NCBI RefSeq assembly: GCF_932526225.1
Contig: NC_064036.1
Coordinates: 7,697,519-7,757,518 of the forward strand
Length of the DNA: 60,000 nucleotides
Reading direction: 5' to 3'
Source: Nematostella vectensis
Taxonomy: Eukaryota; Cnidaria; Anthozoa; Actiniaria; Edwardsiidae
The notes below the pieces were generated by a model. The model saw only the letters and a program-made list of their open reading frames with translations. It had not been told where the DNA came from and did not search any database. This document shows positions 46,118 to 56,719 of the stretch, one piece after another. Each line of letters opens with the position of its first letter. Within the stretch, counting starts at the first letter, position 1. A program made the translations under genes and the position numbers.

Positions 46118-49100
46118 GGGGGGGGGGGGGGTATTGGTTCCCTGGAGTTAAGCTGTGCTGATAAATTAAAATGAGAGGGAAAGCAACCAAAGCAAACGTG
46201 TATAAGAGAGCACATCACAAAGTGATACTACAAAGGGGATTCTAGCATTGTTCTGTTCCTCCTCGTTGTCTCCTTGTCTATTCTAATCTAGGGAACTTGG
46301 CCCACAGGGCTCTGTTCCTCCTCATAGTGCTAGTTCTAATCTCGTGAATTTGTCTCGTAGAATATGTGGATTCGTTATGGCGCAGTGGGATTCGTCGCAG
46401 CAGTTGCGCGCACCCTCAATATTGCGGACGTTCACTGCAACCTTCTGCCTCTTCTCCAGCCATTCCTGAAGCAGCCCATCATACAAGTCGACCAGGAGGT
46501 GCGCAAAACACTAGAGCGGTCTTTTTGCTAAAGTTTCTAGTGCGCAAGACGGTCTCTTGTGTTAGCTATCGTGGTATTTTATCAAGTTATTCTAGTGAGT
46601 GCATAACACTGTCTCTTGTGTAATTTTTCGCGGTCTTTATTTCAGGTTATTCTTGTGAGTGTGTTGAAGGAGGCGATAAACAGATCAGTGTACGATTACA
46701 TCGTCAAGTCAACACACATCGCCGCTCTCTTTGACAGGTACGCATCTGGTTCGAAACCAGGTCAGGTTGTTTTAAGGTGTATAAACCTGGCTCTCTGCCT
46801 GGGCCTGTGGATCTTCTTCGACAAGGGCGTTAAGTATTAGGTCTCTTATTTCAATATGACCTGTACTGCGAGACTTAAAACAACCACTGAAGTTGATGGT
46901 TCGTGGTACCATCTTCAGTGACGTGCTTACATACTCACTCGCCCTCATGGTGCCAAAGAGAAAGAAAAGCTCTGCTAGCAGTGTAACTTTGCAAACAGTT
47001 CCATGCGTGACAGAGGTAAGAACGACTGTGCTGTGGTCGACTGTTAGGAGTGCAAGACCTCTATGCAGCGCGTTCATTGTGTTGTGCATCGCTTGACCCC
47101 CATGCCCTTGCAGCCTCCAGGACCGCCAGCTGATGCGTAACGTGTGCCGGCCAGGCGAGAGGCCAAGCTACCCTGAGATCGAGGAGCCTTTAGTGCCAGT
47201 CTTCAAGAAACTGCACTCACAGGGAATCACCGAGGACGATGAGGACAAACTGCTCTTTCTTAGGGACATCATGATCAAATTACACCGCTCTAAGGCTAGC
47301 AGGTACGGGTAATATTCAATCAGGTTTTATTCAAGTCCGTAGATATTGCATCTTCATTTATCCTGCCAATTTCTCTAGGTCAGTTTTAAGCAGATGCTAT
47401 CTTTGAAGCTATATTTGATCGGTGTTATTTTCGAGGAAATTAAGTTTAATTTCGTTGTAATCTTGAATGCTTCTCATGAGAAACCCGTCTCCACTCTTGT
47501 ATCGGAGTCCGCCAAAAGTTAATATTTATCGTGAATTATTTTTTTCAACAGTGTGATGGACCAGCCTGGAAAACATGAAGATGTTCTACGTGGCGAGATC
47601 GACCTCAAACTGTGCGGAAAATCCGTGCGCAGGCGACATGCAGACCTAGTCAAGCAAGTCCCTGACAACGGGGGGACAATGGGGAAGAAGGGAGGAAGCA
47701 AGAACAGAAAAGCGCCTGTTGAGCAGGTCACGGTGAGCTGAACTAGATAGCGGGTTACAGTACCTTGATGTGGAGGGGAGGACAGGGTAAATGTATATAA
47801 TATTCGTGGAAGAGCCTACCTACCTGGTGCAAATATGCAAAATTTACTAACTGTTAAAATATATATTTAGTGCCCGATCGCTATAAAGATCCCCAAGTAT
47901 AAAACTTATAACGTTACAATATTACGTTTCCAAGAGTATGGGTGATTCTTGCTTTGTTTTATTGACAAAGTTCACTAATTGAGACTTTTGAGATTTCGAA
48001 ATAGCACCCTCCCTTCTCTCTCCCCCTTCATGTCTGACAAATTGATACGCCTATGTGGGCTTACTAAAGATTCCATGATACCCTAACAAGGCACGCCCCT
48101 ACCTGAACTGTCGCACCAAACTTGAGACATCTCCTGACTCTAGCGTTATCCTGAATCATCTGTGCCCTTGACATTCTATAACCAAGCGCTGCCCTAAATC
48201 CCCTAGCTTGCCCCTAGTCTTAATGGCTGACAACCATGAATCGTCTCTCAACAGAACCCTGAGTGGCATCAGATGTTTGGCGTCGTGGATACTGTTACAG
48301 CAGTAACGACAGCGGACAGGCGAGGGTCGCAGCCTGACCTCGCATCGCGGCCAAAATCACCGCTCACTAAGACCTACTCTGTACCAGCGGCCGTACAGGT
48401 AAACCTGCATATCCCGGACACGTCAGAAATAGCTCGCCTAACAGCCTTGATATAAAACCTTAATAAACCGGACATCAGCAATTGTTTGCCTCACGGGACG
48501 TGATGTAAAAACTCAATAGCCCTTCTCCTTGGTTGTACAGGTATAACATAGAACCCGCATAACCCGTTTACATAAATTATTGTTCTGTATCCATGGGCGA
48601 ACGTGTATTTCATGGACAGTTTTGAATCTTTAACGCTATTCTTTTTGAAGACTTTGATTGGTAAAGGCATTGCAGTGAGATGGTATGGATGGTATGGAAG
48701 CCATCAATGTGTAGATCAATGAAAATATTTCAAGGCTTTTGACTGACAAAATCCTAATTGTATTTTTTCGCTTGGAATTTATGAGGGCGGTCTATGGAAT
48801 TACTTCAAATCACTTCAAATTACTTTAATTTAGACCTTATGGTGACGAACTGCATGAAGCAGTCCGTATCTTTGTACTGATTTTATACAGTCGCTCCGTA
48901 ACTTGTGAGGTGCGCTATATTAAAACAGCATTTTACATTTTTAAAATCTACGCAGATTGTAAGAGGTCTTTACGAGTTTTTACGAAAAAAGTGTTCAATA
49001 GTTTCGCACCTAACTTAGTAACTAATCACGTGTCCACCTTATACGTAGGAAACTCCTGACGTCACAACACGACCGCGCAGCCCCTCAGGCCCAGTCTCTC

Positions 49101-52100
49101 CGACGCGCAATGAGTCGAGTTCGTCGCTAGGTAAACAGGACCAGCCTCAGAATGGCACGCAGGCGAGGTTTGCGGGATGTAAGATCGAGCTGAGGAAGCT
49201 GGTTCACCACAAGCGGGATGAGTTTGCTGCTGGTAAAAGTCGCCATATCTGATGAATTATTCGGTTCCTTTAATGTGTAATCGTTTCTTGAAGCAGGACT
49301 TGAGGTAGCTATTTTGTACTCCTCAGATATGAAAGAGAAGTCATTAATCGGGAGTGTGCTGTCGGAAGGACGAAAGCAGACGCTGCAAAGGTATGTTTCA
49401 TTCGCAAACCCCTCTAATCCTTTCTGATCAGGATATTCTTAGTTGAATATGATAACCCGTTGTGTTCAACAGAGTTCCCTATCTTTGTAAACTTATGATG
49501 TAAATACTTACGCACTGTGCAATTTAAGGTCTCGGTAAAGGTAAACGACGTGTCCGCGAAAAAAAAATATTGTCGCGCCGCAATTTTCACTACATGTACA
49601 AACTATATATCAAATAAAAGATAAAAGATTGAATTATCTCCTGCAAGTTTTATTTTTTGCGATAACTAAGTTTTGGGGCCTCAAACTCAAAAGTACGGAG
49701 ATTACTCTAGAGCGTAATGTACCTTCGCGTTATTGCGCATGCACTTGCACGTAATTGCATCTCAATGACAGATAGATGATCTACCAAAATGTGTGAGGAC
49801 TTTTTGTTATTTGACAATGTCAACAAAATATCACGAATTAAAGCTGGAACACTCATTTCTGGCGAAATTTGGATAGAAAAAGTGCTATAAAAGCGCTCTT
49901 CGGTCGAAAATCGAAAATTCCTCACACACTTTATGACATGGCATAAATATCTATCAGATCCCGAAAATTTGAAGGCGATGTCGCGAGGTTACGCCCGACA
50001 AGCTCGAGTTTTCGCCCCGAAATAATACGCTAGAAAAGTCAAAGATTTGGCGTGAATTCACGGTCAACAGGTCACGGGAAACAGCAAAGGCCCATTTTTA
50101 GCCGTCTTAGAATGCGATTTCTTGATTTTTTTTTTTTCAAAAATAAAGTTTAAGAACTATTGATACAGATTTTGTGGAGTCAAATTTACCTTTACCAAGA
50201 AATTAATTTATGGCGGTTTCAATGAGATGTTGGTGATAAGTACCAATTTTGTAAATAAGTATTTTTAGGGGTTCCCTATTACCTGGGGAAGGGGGGGGGG
50301 GGGTAGTAGGAATGTGGTAGGAGGAATGTTTGTGCATTTTAACTCCCATACATTCCTTCTGCAGGTGGGGGAAAAAGGCAGGGGGGACTTGGCCCACCCC
50401 TGTTTTGTGGCATCCGAAGGAACTATCGCTAATAAGTACACATTATGACATACATTTTAGGTGGTCACCGAAGGGGCTTTTGGTGGCACATCTACACGAG
50501 CATAAAGCTGCTATCAACAGGTATGGTTGAGGTTGTGTCATACTTTGGATGTCTCAACAGAAGAAAGTTATGGTTTTTACAACCTTTTGCGACTTACAGA
50601 CTTCAAGTTAGCCAGGACCTCATGTATTTTGCCACCGCCTCGGATGACGGAACCGTGAAATTATGGGATCTCCAGAAGCTTGACGGGAAGAGCCTGATCA
50701 ACAAGTCGAGACAGACTTACAGTAGACAAGGTAGGAGGGGAATCAAGTCAAGACAGACGTACAGTAGACAAGGTAGGAGGGGAGACAAGTGGAGACAGAC
50801 GTACAGCAGACAAGGTAGGAGGGGAGACAAGTGGAGACAGACGTACAGCAGACAAGGTAGGAGGGGGAACAAGTGGAGACAGACGTACAGCAGACAAGGT
50901 AGGAGGGGAGACAAGTGGAGACAGACGTACAGCAGACAAGGTAGGAGGGGATACAAGTGGAGACAGACGTACAGTAGACAAGGTAGGAGGGGGAACAAGT
51001 CGAGACAGACGTACAGCAGACAAGGTAGGAGGGGAGACAAGTGGAGACAGACGTACAGCAGACAAGGTAAGAGGGGATACAAGTGGAGACAGACGTACAG
51101 CAGACAAGGTAAGAGGGGAACAAGTGGAGACAGACGTACAGCAGACAAGGTAGGAGGGGAGACAAGTGGAGACAGACGTACAGCAGACAAGGTAGGAGGG
51201 GAGACAAGTGGAGACAGACGTACAGCAGACAAGGTAGAAGGGGATACAAGTGGAGACAGACGTACAGCAGACAAGGTAGGAGGGGATACAAGTGGAGACA
51301 GACGTACAGCAGACAAGGTAAGAGGGGAGACAAGTGGAGACAGACGTACAGCAGACAAGGTAGGAGGGGATACAAGTGGAGACAGACGTACAGCAGACAA
51401 GGTAGAAGGGGGGGACAAGTCGAGACAGACGTACAGCAGACAAGGTAGGAGGGGATACAAGTGGAGACAGACGTACAGCAGACAAGGTAGGAGGGGGAAC
51501 AAGTGGAGACAGACGTACAGCAGACAAGGTAGAAGGGGATACAAGTGGAGACAGACGTACAGCAGACAAGGTAGGAGGGGAACAAGTGGAGACAGACGTA
51601 CAGCAGACAAGGTAGGAGGGGGAACAAGTCGAGACAGACGTACAGCAGACAAGGTAGGAGGGGAGACAAGTGGAGACGGACGTACAGCAGACAAGGTAAG
51701 AGGGGATACAAGTGGAGACAGACGTACAGCAGACAAGGTAAGAGGGGAACAAGTGGAGACAGACGTACAGCAGACAAGGTAGGAGGGGAGACAAGTGGAG
51801 ACAGACGTACAGCAGACAAGGTAGGAGGGGGAACAAGTCGAGACAGACTTACAGTAGACAAGGTAGGAGGGGGAACAAGTCGAGACAGACGTACAGCAGA
51901 CAAGGTAGAAGGGGAGACAAGTGGAGACAGACGTACAGCAGACAAGGTAGGAGGGGGAACAAGTCGAGACAGACGTACAGCAGACAAGGTAGGAGGGGAT
52001 ACAAGTGGAGACAGACGTACAGCAGACAAGGTAAGAGGGGAGACAAGTGGAGACAGACGTACAGCAGACAAGGTAGGAGGGGAGACAAGTGGAGACAGAC

Positions 52101-55100
52101 GTACAGCAGACAAGGTAGGAGGGGATACATGTGGAGACAGACGTACAGCAGACAAGGTAGGAGGGGAACAAGTGGAGACAGACGTACAGCAGACAAGGTA
52201 GGAGGGGAACAAGTGGAGACAGACGTACAGCAGACAAGGTAGGAGGGGAGACAAGTGGAGACAGACGTACAGCAGACAAGGTAGGAGGGGGGAACAAGTC
52301 GAGACAGACGTACAGCAGACAAGGTAAGAGGGGATACAAGTGGAGACAGACGTACAGTAGACAAGGTAGGAGGGGGAACAAGTCGAGACAGACGTACAGC
52401 AGACAAGGTAGGAGGGGGAACAAGTCGAGACAGACGTACAGCAGACAAGGTAGGAGGGGAGACAAGTGGAGACAGACGTACAGCAGACAAGGTAGGAGGG
52501 GATACAAGTCGAGACAGACGTTCAGCAGACAAGGTAGGAGGGGAGACAAGTGGAGACAGACGTACAGTAGACAAGGTAGGAGGGGGAACAAGTCGAGACA
52601 GACGTACAGCAGACAAGGTAGGAGGGGAACAAGTGGAGACAGACGTACAGCAGACAAGGTAGGAGGGGATACAAGTGGAGACAGACGTACAGCAGACAAG
52701 GTAGAAGGGGATACAAGTGGAGACAGACGTACAGTAGACAAGGTAGGAGGGGGAACAAGTCGAGACAGACGTACAGCAGACAAGGTAGGAGGGGATACAA
52801 GTCGAGACAGACGTTCAGCAGACAAGGTAGGAGGGGAGACAAGTGGAGACAGACGTACAGCAGATAAGGTAGGAGGGGAGACAAGTGGAGACAGACGTAC
52901 AGCAGACAAGGTAGGAGGGGAGACAAGTCGAAACAGACGTACAGCAGACAAGGTAGGAGATGAGACAAATAAAAATACAACTTATAGAAAAGCATATTAA
53001 ACACCTTAAATAATTCATAGGGATGTAAGATGTAAGCGCTTGTTTTTTTGCATATTTATGTATCATCTAGAAGAAGTTAAATCATTCACAGGGTGTAAGA
53101 TGAAGGCGCTTGTCTTCTGCCAGAGCTCTAGTTCAATCGCCTGCGCTTCCGATGAAGGTCTCCTCAATATATTCAGGTAATTTTATATCTATCAATTACG
53201 AAAATTTGGACACAGAACAAAAGCGACTAGAAGTCCTTGTTTTGATTTCTAGGATCGAGCAGAGCTCACAGCTACCTCCCACTCGACTACAAGTCTATCA
53301 AAAGAAAATAAACCGCTCAGAGGAGGGTCACGTGGTCGACATGGCGCATTTCGACACTGGTTCCCAATCCGTTCTCACCTACGCCACGTCTCACGGCTTG
53401 ATATGCGGATGGGACTTGAGATCCGGAGCAATGGCTTGGAAACTAGCGAATAACCCGGCTCACGGTAATTTCTATTAAGTATTTAAAAGCTCTTTGATGA
53501 TCCTGTGTTACACTGGCTTCTGCATATTTGACCGTGTGTCTTATTGCGGCAGGACTCATTACATCGTTTGTGGTAGACCCATGCCACTGCTGGCTCGCGG
53601 TCGGCACTAGCACAGGGAACCTGGTCTGCTGGGACCTGCGCTTCCAGCTGCCTATTACCAGTCTTTCCCATCCCAGAGGTACGCCAGTTTGTATATTTTG
53701 CCATGGGTTTGATGACTAGAAGGCTACAGTGACCCATTTAACCATATAGCTTGTCCCCATAAATACATTATTCACCTTATTTGGGATGATGAATTACATG
53801 GCCCAGACACCACGTGGTCGAGTGGAGGAAGCTTAATGCTACTGCCATACAACTCACAACAAACCATGGAATTTTGCTTAGGGTCATTTTTTTTCTTAGA
53901 GGGAAGGGGGGGGAGGGGGCGAATCTATTGTCCTTTACTGTACTTATAGTTAATATATTAATGTATGACCAGAGTAATGGACCTTTTCTTACCTTACCAA
54001 ACCTTCTGAGCGTGGTGGCTGCATAACATCCCATCTCATTACCAGGTGCCCGAATCCGCCGCCTGGCAACCCATCCGACCGAGCAGTCCTGGGTTGTGTC
54101 CGCTGTGGAGGGAAACAATGAAGTGAGCATCTGGGACTTAGAGACTGGGGCGAGACGACAAACGCTGTGGGCCAGCAATACACCACCGCTGTCCCAAACA
54201 AAGGTAACCACAGGAACCCCGTCTCCTCAGGAAAGTCTTGATGTGAGTCCTTTCCACATACGTATCCAAGGATGCTTCCATACCGGCCCAATACAGATTT
54301 TATGAAAAGAAAAGAAGACTCCCTTCTTTATGTTTTCAAAAAAGCCATCACGATTGATTGATCAAGTATTTTAGATGCTTTATTCAGTAGATGAAAATGA
54401 ATGCATCAGGTTTGTTATATTTTTCGAGGGTGTAGAATGAGATGTTTTCACAACCTATCCCTCCCTCCAGGTGTCGCCGCATGCTGTCCACGCACTGTAT
54501 TCTAGTCCCGGGGACGCCACGCCCTTCATCCTCACCGCCGGGTCTGATCGACGCATCAGGATGTGGGATCTCTCGTACCCAGAGCACTCCCAGATGGTGG
54601 CGGGCGCGGCCACGGACAACCTAAACAGCGTAGTGCTGCAGTACAAGTAAGACATGTTTTGGTTGTATGTTGGTTTGTATGTTTTAACTCTACCGAACCC
54701 CTTTTGAGGTCAGTGAGTCCTGCCCGGAGTTATTTTAAATACAGACGTTTATAGGGGTTTTCCTGCGACTTGGAAAATAAAACACAGTAACCTAACATGA
54801 TGGAAACTTGTCTTGTTCTCCAAGCTTGGTGAAAATCTTGTGAGAATGAAGCATAGAAATAGATAACTACGAGTTTGGTTGTTGAATGGAAATGGCACGA
54901 ATCCAGCTTAAAATACGAAAAATTGGAAATGATAAGATAAAGCGGTGCTCTCTACGGTAGGTACTAAGTGTTTATGTGTTTTCAAAGCTATTTTTGTCAA
55001 CATGCAGTGATTTAAGTGCGGGGAAAATCAGAAGAGAAAGCCGAATTCGCTGTTTACGACCGACTTCTAACTACAAGTTTTATCGGCAAACGTCAAGATT

Positions 55101-56077
55101 TACAGTAAATATACAAACGACAGTCTCATTCTTATATGAAATTGAAGTAACCTAGGTATAATATCAAACACAAGTTTAATGGTAGGACTTACACTGCTCT
55201 TGTAAGTGGTTTGTTTGCTTTTTGTTTTTCGTTTCTTCGTAGTAAATTTGTTTTTCAATTGAGTCCCAACTCTACACTAAAAGCGGCCAAGCAAAGAAAA
55301 CAGGGCTAGCACTTTCTACGCTAACCGGAAAATGCTTATTTGCTTGTCCAGATTCGCAGAAAAATATCTCAAACCAACCTTTTCGCCGTCGATTGCCGAT
55401 TTTTTGTGGGACATTTGTGGGACAACATGGCTGTTAGTGCACCATCTCTTTCCTGATTGGCTATTCGTGCGCGCGTGATTCACATGTCGGATCTATGAAT
55501 ACAAGTTTGGATTGTAAAAGTTTGGGTTGTTTGCTATAACACAAGTATCAAACTCCTTTTTGCATCCTAAGGGCTTTAGTTAGATAGGGGTATAGCTTGC
55601 TTAGCTCGGTACAATTCGAGTTGGAATTCTCCCCCTCCCATCTAGCTCCGGCATGTGCTTATGTCAAGATCTTGCTAGTGCACACAAAACAGAAAAGTTT
55701 TTTTAGTGACAGCGATATTGTTCTTCCGGGCTTCTATTTTCTCTCAGAAGTTTCTGTATCCTTGAGCATGTTAGTTTGTTTCCGATCAAATACACAATCA
55801 AATAAGGCAGTCCTGCCTAAACGATAAGATAAAATAACGAATGTCTGAATGACTGACTTCCTTTTCCAGGTCAAGACTGATAGACGGGACGGAAGTTTTC
55901 CAGGAGGTCTACTGCAAGCCTCGACAGAGCGTGTTACATGAGGATATGCCACGAAGGGGCCCAGCACAGCCCCCTGTGGGACACCACGAATGTATCAATG
56001 ACATTGCCTTCTCAAAGTCGCCCCAGAATTTTATATTAACTGCAGCTAGGGACGGGGTGGTCAAGATATGGAAGTGA
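33666..56077 (+). CDS. PIK3R4: PIK3R4 / VPS15 orthologue, 28 coding exons, 1386 aa
   Basis: Scaffold and pseudokinase-like subunit of the class III PI3-kinase complexes (with VPS34 and Beclin-1) in autophagy and endosomal sorting. Exons: 33666-33757, 34704-34748, 38947-39147, 39443-39527, 39715-40040, 41275-41401, 41540-41615, 41747-41843, 42150-42235, 42690-42969, 43525-43690, 43835-44131, 45857-45991, 46361-46498, 46646-46737, 47114-47302, 47552-47732, 48255-48398, 49049-49232, 49327-49390, 50461-50520, 50600-50730, 53092-53176, 53253-53464, 53553-53678, 54046-54203, 54471-54646, 55870-56077. They sum to 4161 nt, all introns are GT-AG and every phase agrees. The N-terminus [16 protein letters not shown] is nearly identical to human (myristoylation Gly2). 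Layout: kinase (to about 330), HEAT (about 350-800), linker, WD40 (about 1002-1386). Human is 1358 aa. Least certain are exons 19-21. Confidence 0.96.
34920..38470 (-). mobile_element. CR1/L2-type LINE, decayed, antisense in PIK3R4 intron 2
   Basis: A near full-length non-LTR retrotransposon. The 3' end is an (ATA)n tail at about 34,920-34,945; the 5' end lies near 38,470. Translation in one minus frame gives an APE endonuclease (CITESW, VVGDFN, NSDHY) and a reverse transcriptase ([30 protein letters not shown]), then a C-terminal VQRRALKIA region. The order and motifs are typical of CR1/L2-like elements; the exact clade is not determined. The frame is broken by stops at 37874-37876, 37157-37159 and 35729-35731, and by a frameshift with small deletion near 35,500-35,545, so it cannot move by itself. 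An 87-codon piece of the RT is duplicated in tandem. Confidence 0.9.
35153..38401 (-). pseudogene. LINE ORF2 remnant: endonuclease plus reverse transcriptase
   Basis: Open segments 38401-37874, 37846-37157, 36973-35729 and 35500-35153 all lie in the same frame. Three stop codons and one local frameshift separate them. The endonuclease starts near 37,850 (DIACITESW) and has the GDFN and SDH catalytic residues. The RT has the fingers/palm motifs, and the YxDD box appears as FMDD just past the 35,729 stop. The region before the endonuclease (38401-37874) has no known domain and may be the end of a 5' leader. It encodes the machinery for target-primed insertion but is inactive as read. Confidence 0.85.
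40041..40514. repeat. 38-bp array at the exon 5 donor of PIK3R4
   Basis: About 13 copies with core gtgagtgtcacataagatat and tgttgg at a 38-bp period. The first copy is the true donor (tctgttgg|gtgagt at 40041). Eleven more copies carry the same gttgg|gtgagtgtcac or gctgg|gtgagtgtcac, and one has atgagt. The first spacing is 31 bp, the others mostly 38. The array is cut by the MITE at 40515. Confidence 0.95.
40515..40922. mobile_element. hAT-like MITE inserted in the exon 5 donor array
   Basis: The TIRs are cagggcttctggaattacg and its exact reverse complement cgtaattccagaagccctg, with the CAGGG start common in hAT elements. The flanks read attata on both sides, but the surrounding array is itself attata-rich, so the duplication length is uncertain. 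The 408-bp interior is made of degenerate aattacgcgg-type subrepeats and has no transposase. Confidence 0.7.
42150..47302 (+). CDS. PIK3R4: PIK3R4 exons 9-16: HEAT-repeat region
   Basis: Helical HEAT repeats that connect the kinase to the WD40 domain and contact VPS34. The most conserved piece is exon 12 (43835-44131), which reads [18 protein letters not shown] in human and [18 protein letters not shown] here and stays nearly identical for about 95 residues ([20 protein letters not shown] and onward). Exon 11 must start at 43525 because only then does [16 protein letters not shown] align without a gap to human ILPGIAHLAQDDATIV. Exon 13 starts with GLSDTEEFV, as human GLSDAEEFV. Confidence 0.94.
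43305..43545. repeat. 36-bp array carrying six copies of the exon 11 acceptor
   Basis: The unit is gactccgtagcgttctcttg plus ctagtttatcatggct, 36 bp. Acceptor-like ctcttgctag|tttatc occurs with its AG ending at 43343, 43379, 43416, 43452, 43488 and 43524. Only the last is the real exon 11 start. After each of the first five, the exon frame meets a stop within eight codons. Confidence 0.93.
44325..45862. repeat. 85-bp minisatellite ending on the exon 13 acceptor
   Basis: About 18 copies of an 85-bp unit with the pieces gtagccgctacacaatcgaa, ctgggtcccttttgaatatt, accgccgaataaaacaagat and cattcctgtttattacgaag. It fills nearly all of intron 12. The last unit's ttattacgaag|ggattg is the functional acceptor and the first six bases of exon 13. 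Every unit carries the same ttacgaag|gatt junction, and some have exactly gaag|ggattg. Confidence 0.95.
45992..46085. repeat. Three diverged copies at the exon 13 donor
   Basis: taagaccacggtcatacg begins one base into the intron at the donor. It is followed by taagaccacgatcatacgac and caggaccacgatcatacgac at about 35-bp spacing. The later copies no longer have a GT donor. Confidence 0.75.
46090..46132. repeat. Poly-T run followed by poly-G run
   Basis: A run of over 25 T is followed directly by about 13 G in PIK3R4 intron 13. Its exact length is uncertain, as homopolymers of this size are error-prone in assemblies. Confidence 0.8.
46499..46665. repeat. Threefold duplication covering PIK3R4 intron 14 and the exon 15 start
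   Basis: gtgcgcaaaacac (46499, the donor), gtgcgcaagacggtctcttg (46540) and gtgagtgcataacactgtct (about 46595) are related copies. The block atcaagttattctagtgagt before the third copy is a relative of atttcaggttattcttgtga at the true exon 15 acceptor. The whole short intron appears to be built from diverged copies of its own borders. Confidence 0.6.
50461..56077 (+). CDS. PIK3R4: PIK3R4 exons 21-28: C-terminal WD40 propeller
   Basis: Begins [20 protein letters not shown] and ends [10 protein letters not shown]-stop, both nearly identical to human. WD signatures visible include [48 protein letters not shown] and [11 protein letters not shown]. In the VPS34 complexes this propeller packs on VPS34/VPS30-type partners. 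Exon 22 ends in TYSRQ plus one base, and exon 23 resumes [11 protein letters not shown], matching human TYSRIGGRVKTLTFCQ without a gap. The 2.4-kb minisatellite therefore lies in the intron and is normally removed. Confidence 0.94.
50703..52965. repeat. 42-bp minisatellite, about 53 copies, carrying the exon 22 donor
   Basis: The unit is aagtggagacagacgtacag plus cagacaag|gtaggagggg and agac, usually 42 bp with 41-43-bp variants. The first copy contains the last 28 bases of exon 22 and the functional donor caag|gtagga at 50731. Almost every later copy repeats that exon end with gtagga or gtaaga. Since 42 is three times 14, the exon frame stays open for about 1 kb downstream. The minus strand also has long Leu/Ser/Cys-rich open frames, taken as shadows. 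Confidence 0.97.
53010..53125. repeat. Duplicate of the exon 23 acceptor, about 73 bp upstream
   Basis: aattcatagggatgtaagat gtaagcgcttg (about 53,010-53,040) is a diverged copy of atcattcacagggtgtaaga tgaaggcgcttg at the real acceptor (53091/53092). The upstream copy has atag in place of acag. The likeness extends about 15 bases into the intron and about 30 into the exon. Confidence 0.8.
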
Positions 56078-56225
56078 TGTTGGCTGCAGCTAGGGACGTG
56101 TTGGTCAAGATATGGAGGTGATACAGAGTGCAGCTAAGGAAATGTTGGTCAAGATATGGAGGTGATACTGACTGGAGGTGACTGACTGCAGCTAGGGACG
56201 GGGCAGTCAAGATATGGGAGTGAGA
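56037..56225. repeat. Four copies of the PIK3R4 coding end
   Basis: The block tgcagctagggacggggtgg tcaagatatggaagtga, which encodes [11 protein letters not shown]-stop, is followed in the 3' UTR by three further copies beginning near 56083, 56131 and 56197. They have small changes (gacgtgttgg, gaaatgttgg, gacggggcag). Confidence 0.9.
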
Positions 56226-56697
56226 ACGCTGTAAAGTGTTAAAATAGTAAATAGCATTTCAATAGAAAGAAAGACCGAACTAACAAATTACATACTTTGA
56301 TATTTCTCCGCTTTCCCACCCTGATCAATATCGAACTGGAACTCACAAATAACACCAGCAAATAGTCTAGTTCTTGTTGCCTGCGCGACAAAATGCAGCA
56401 ATGTTAGCCGATGCTGCTATCAGATAAAAATCTAGATTTCATTTTTTTTATGTTATATGAAAGGTGCTGTGATTTGTTCGAACAGTCGTTTCAGGAATAT
56501 AGGACATTGTGACTTCCTTCTTGGGCGGTACTTTAAGAATAATTTATATTTCATTCGAGTTTATTTTTATATTATATTGATCACCCAATTATGCAAGCGC
56601 TTTATTTTCATTAAATCGAATGAGTTTGTCACAAGGAGTTAGAATTAGGAAGAAATGTGCTGTATAGTATACGACTATTCAATAAGTTGATAAGCAG

Positions 56698-56703
56698 AAT
56701 AAA
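56698..56703 (+). terminator. Candidate PIK3R4 polyadenylation signal
   Basis: The first canonical AATAAA downstream of the stop codon I could find, about 620 bases on; it would define a 3' UTR of about 640 nt. Confidence 0.5.
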
Positions 56704-56719
56704 AGTAAAATGATTTAAA

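Noticed and set aside
50717-52951. Minus-strand ORF of 744 codons (and overlapping ones of 503, 362 and 255)
   Set aside because: It is the reverse complement of the 42-bp minisatellite; Leu/Ser/Cys-rich repeats with no start context, splice sites or domain, inside a PIK3R4 intron.
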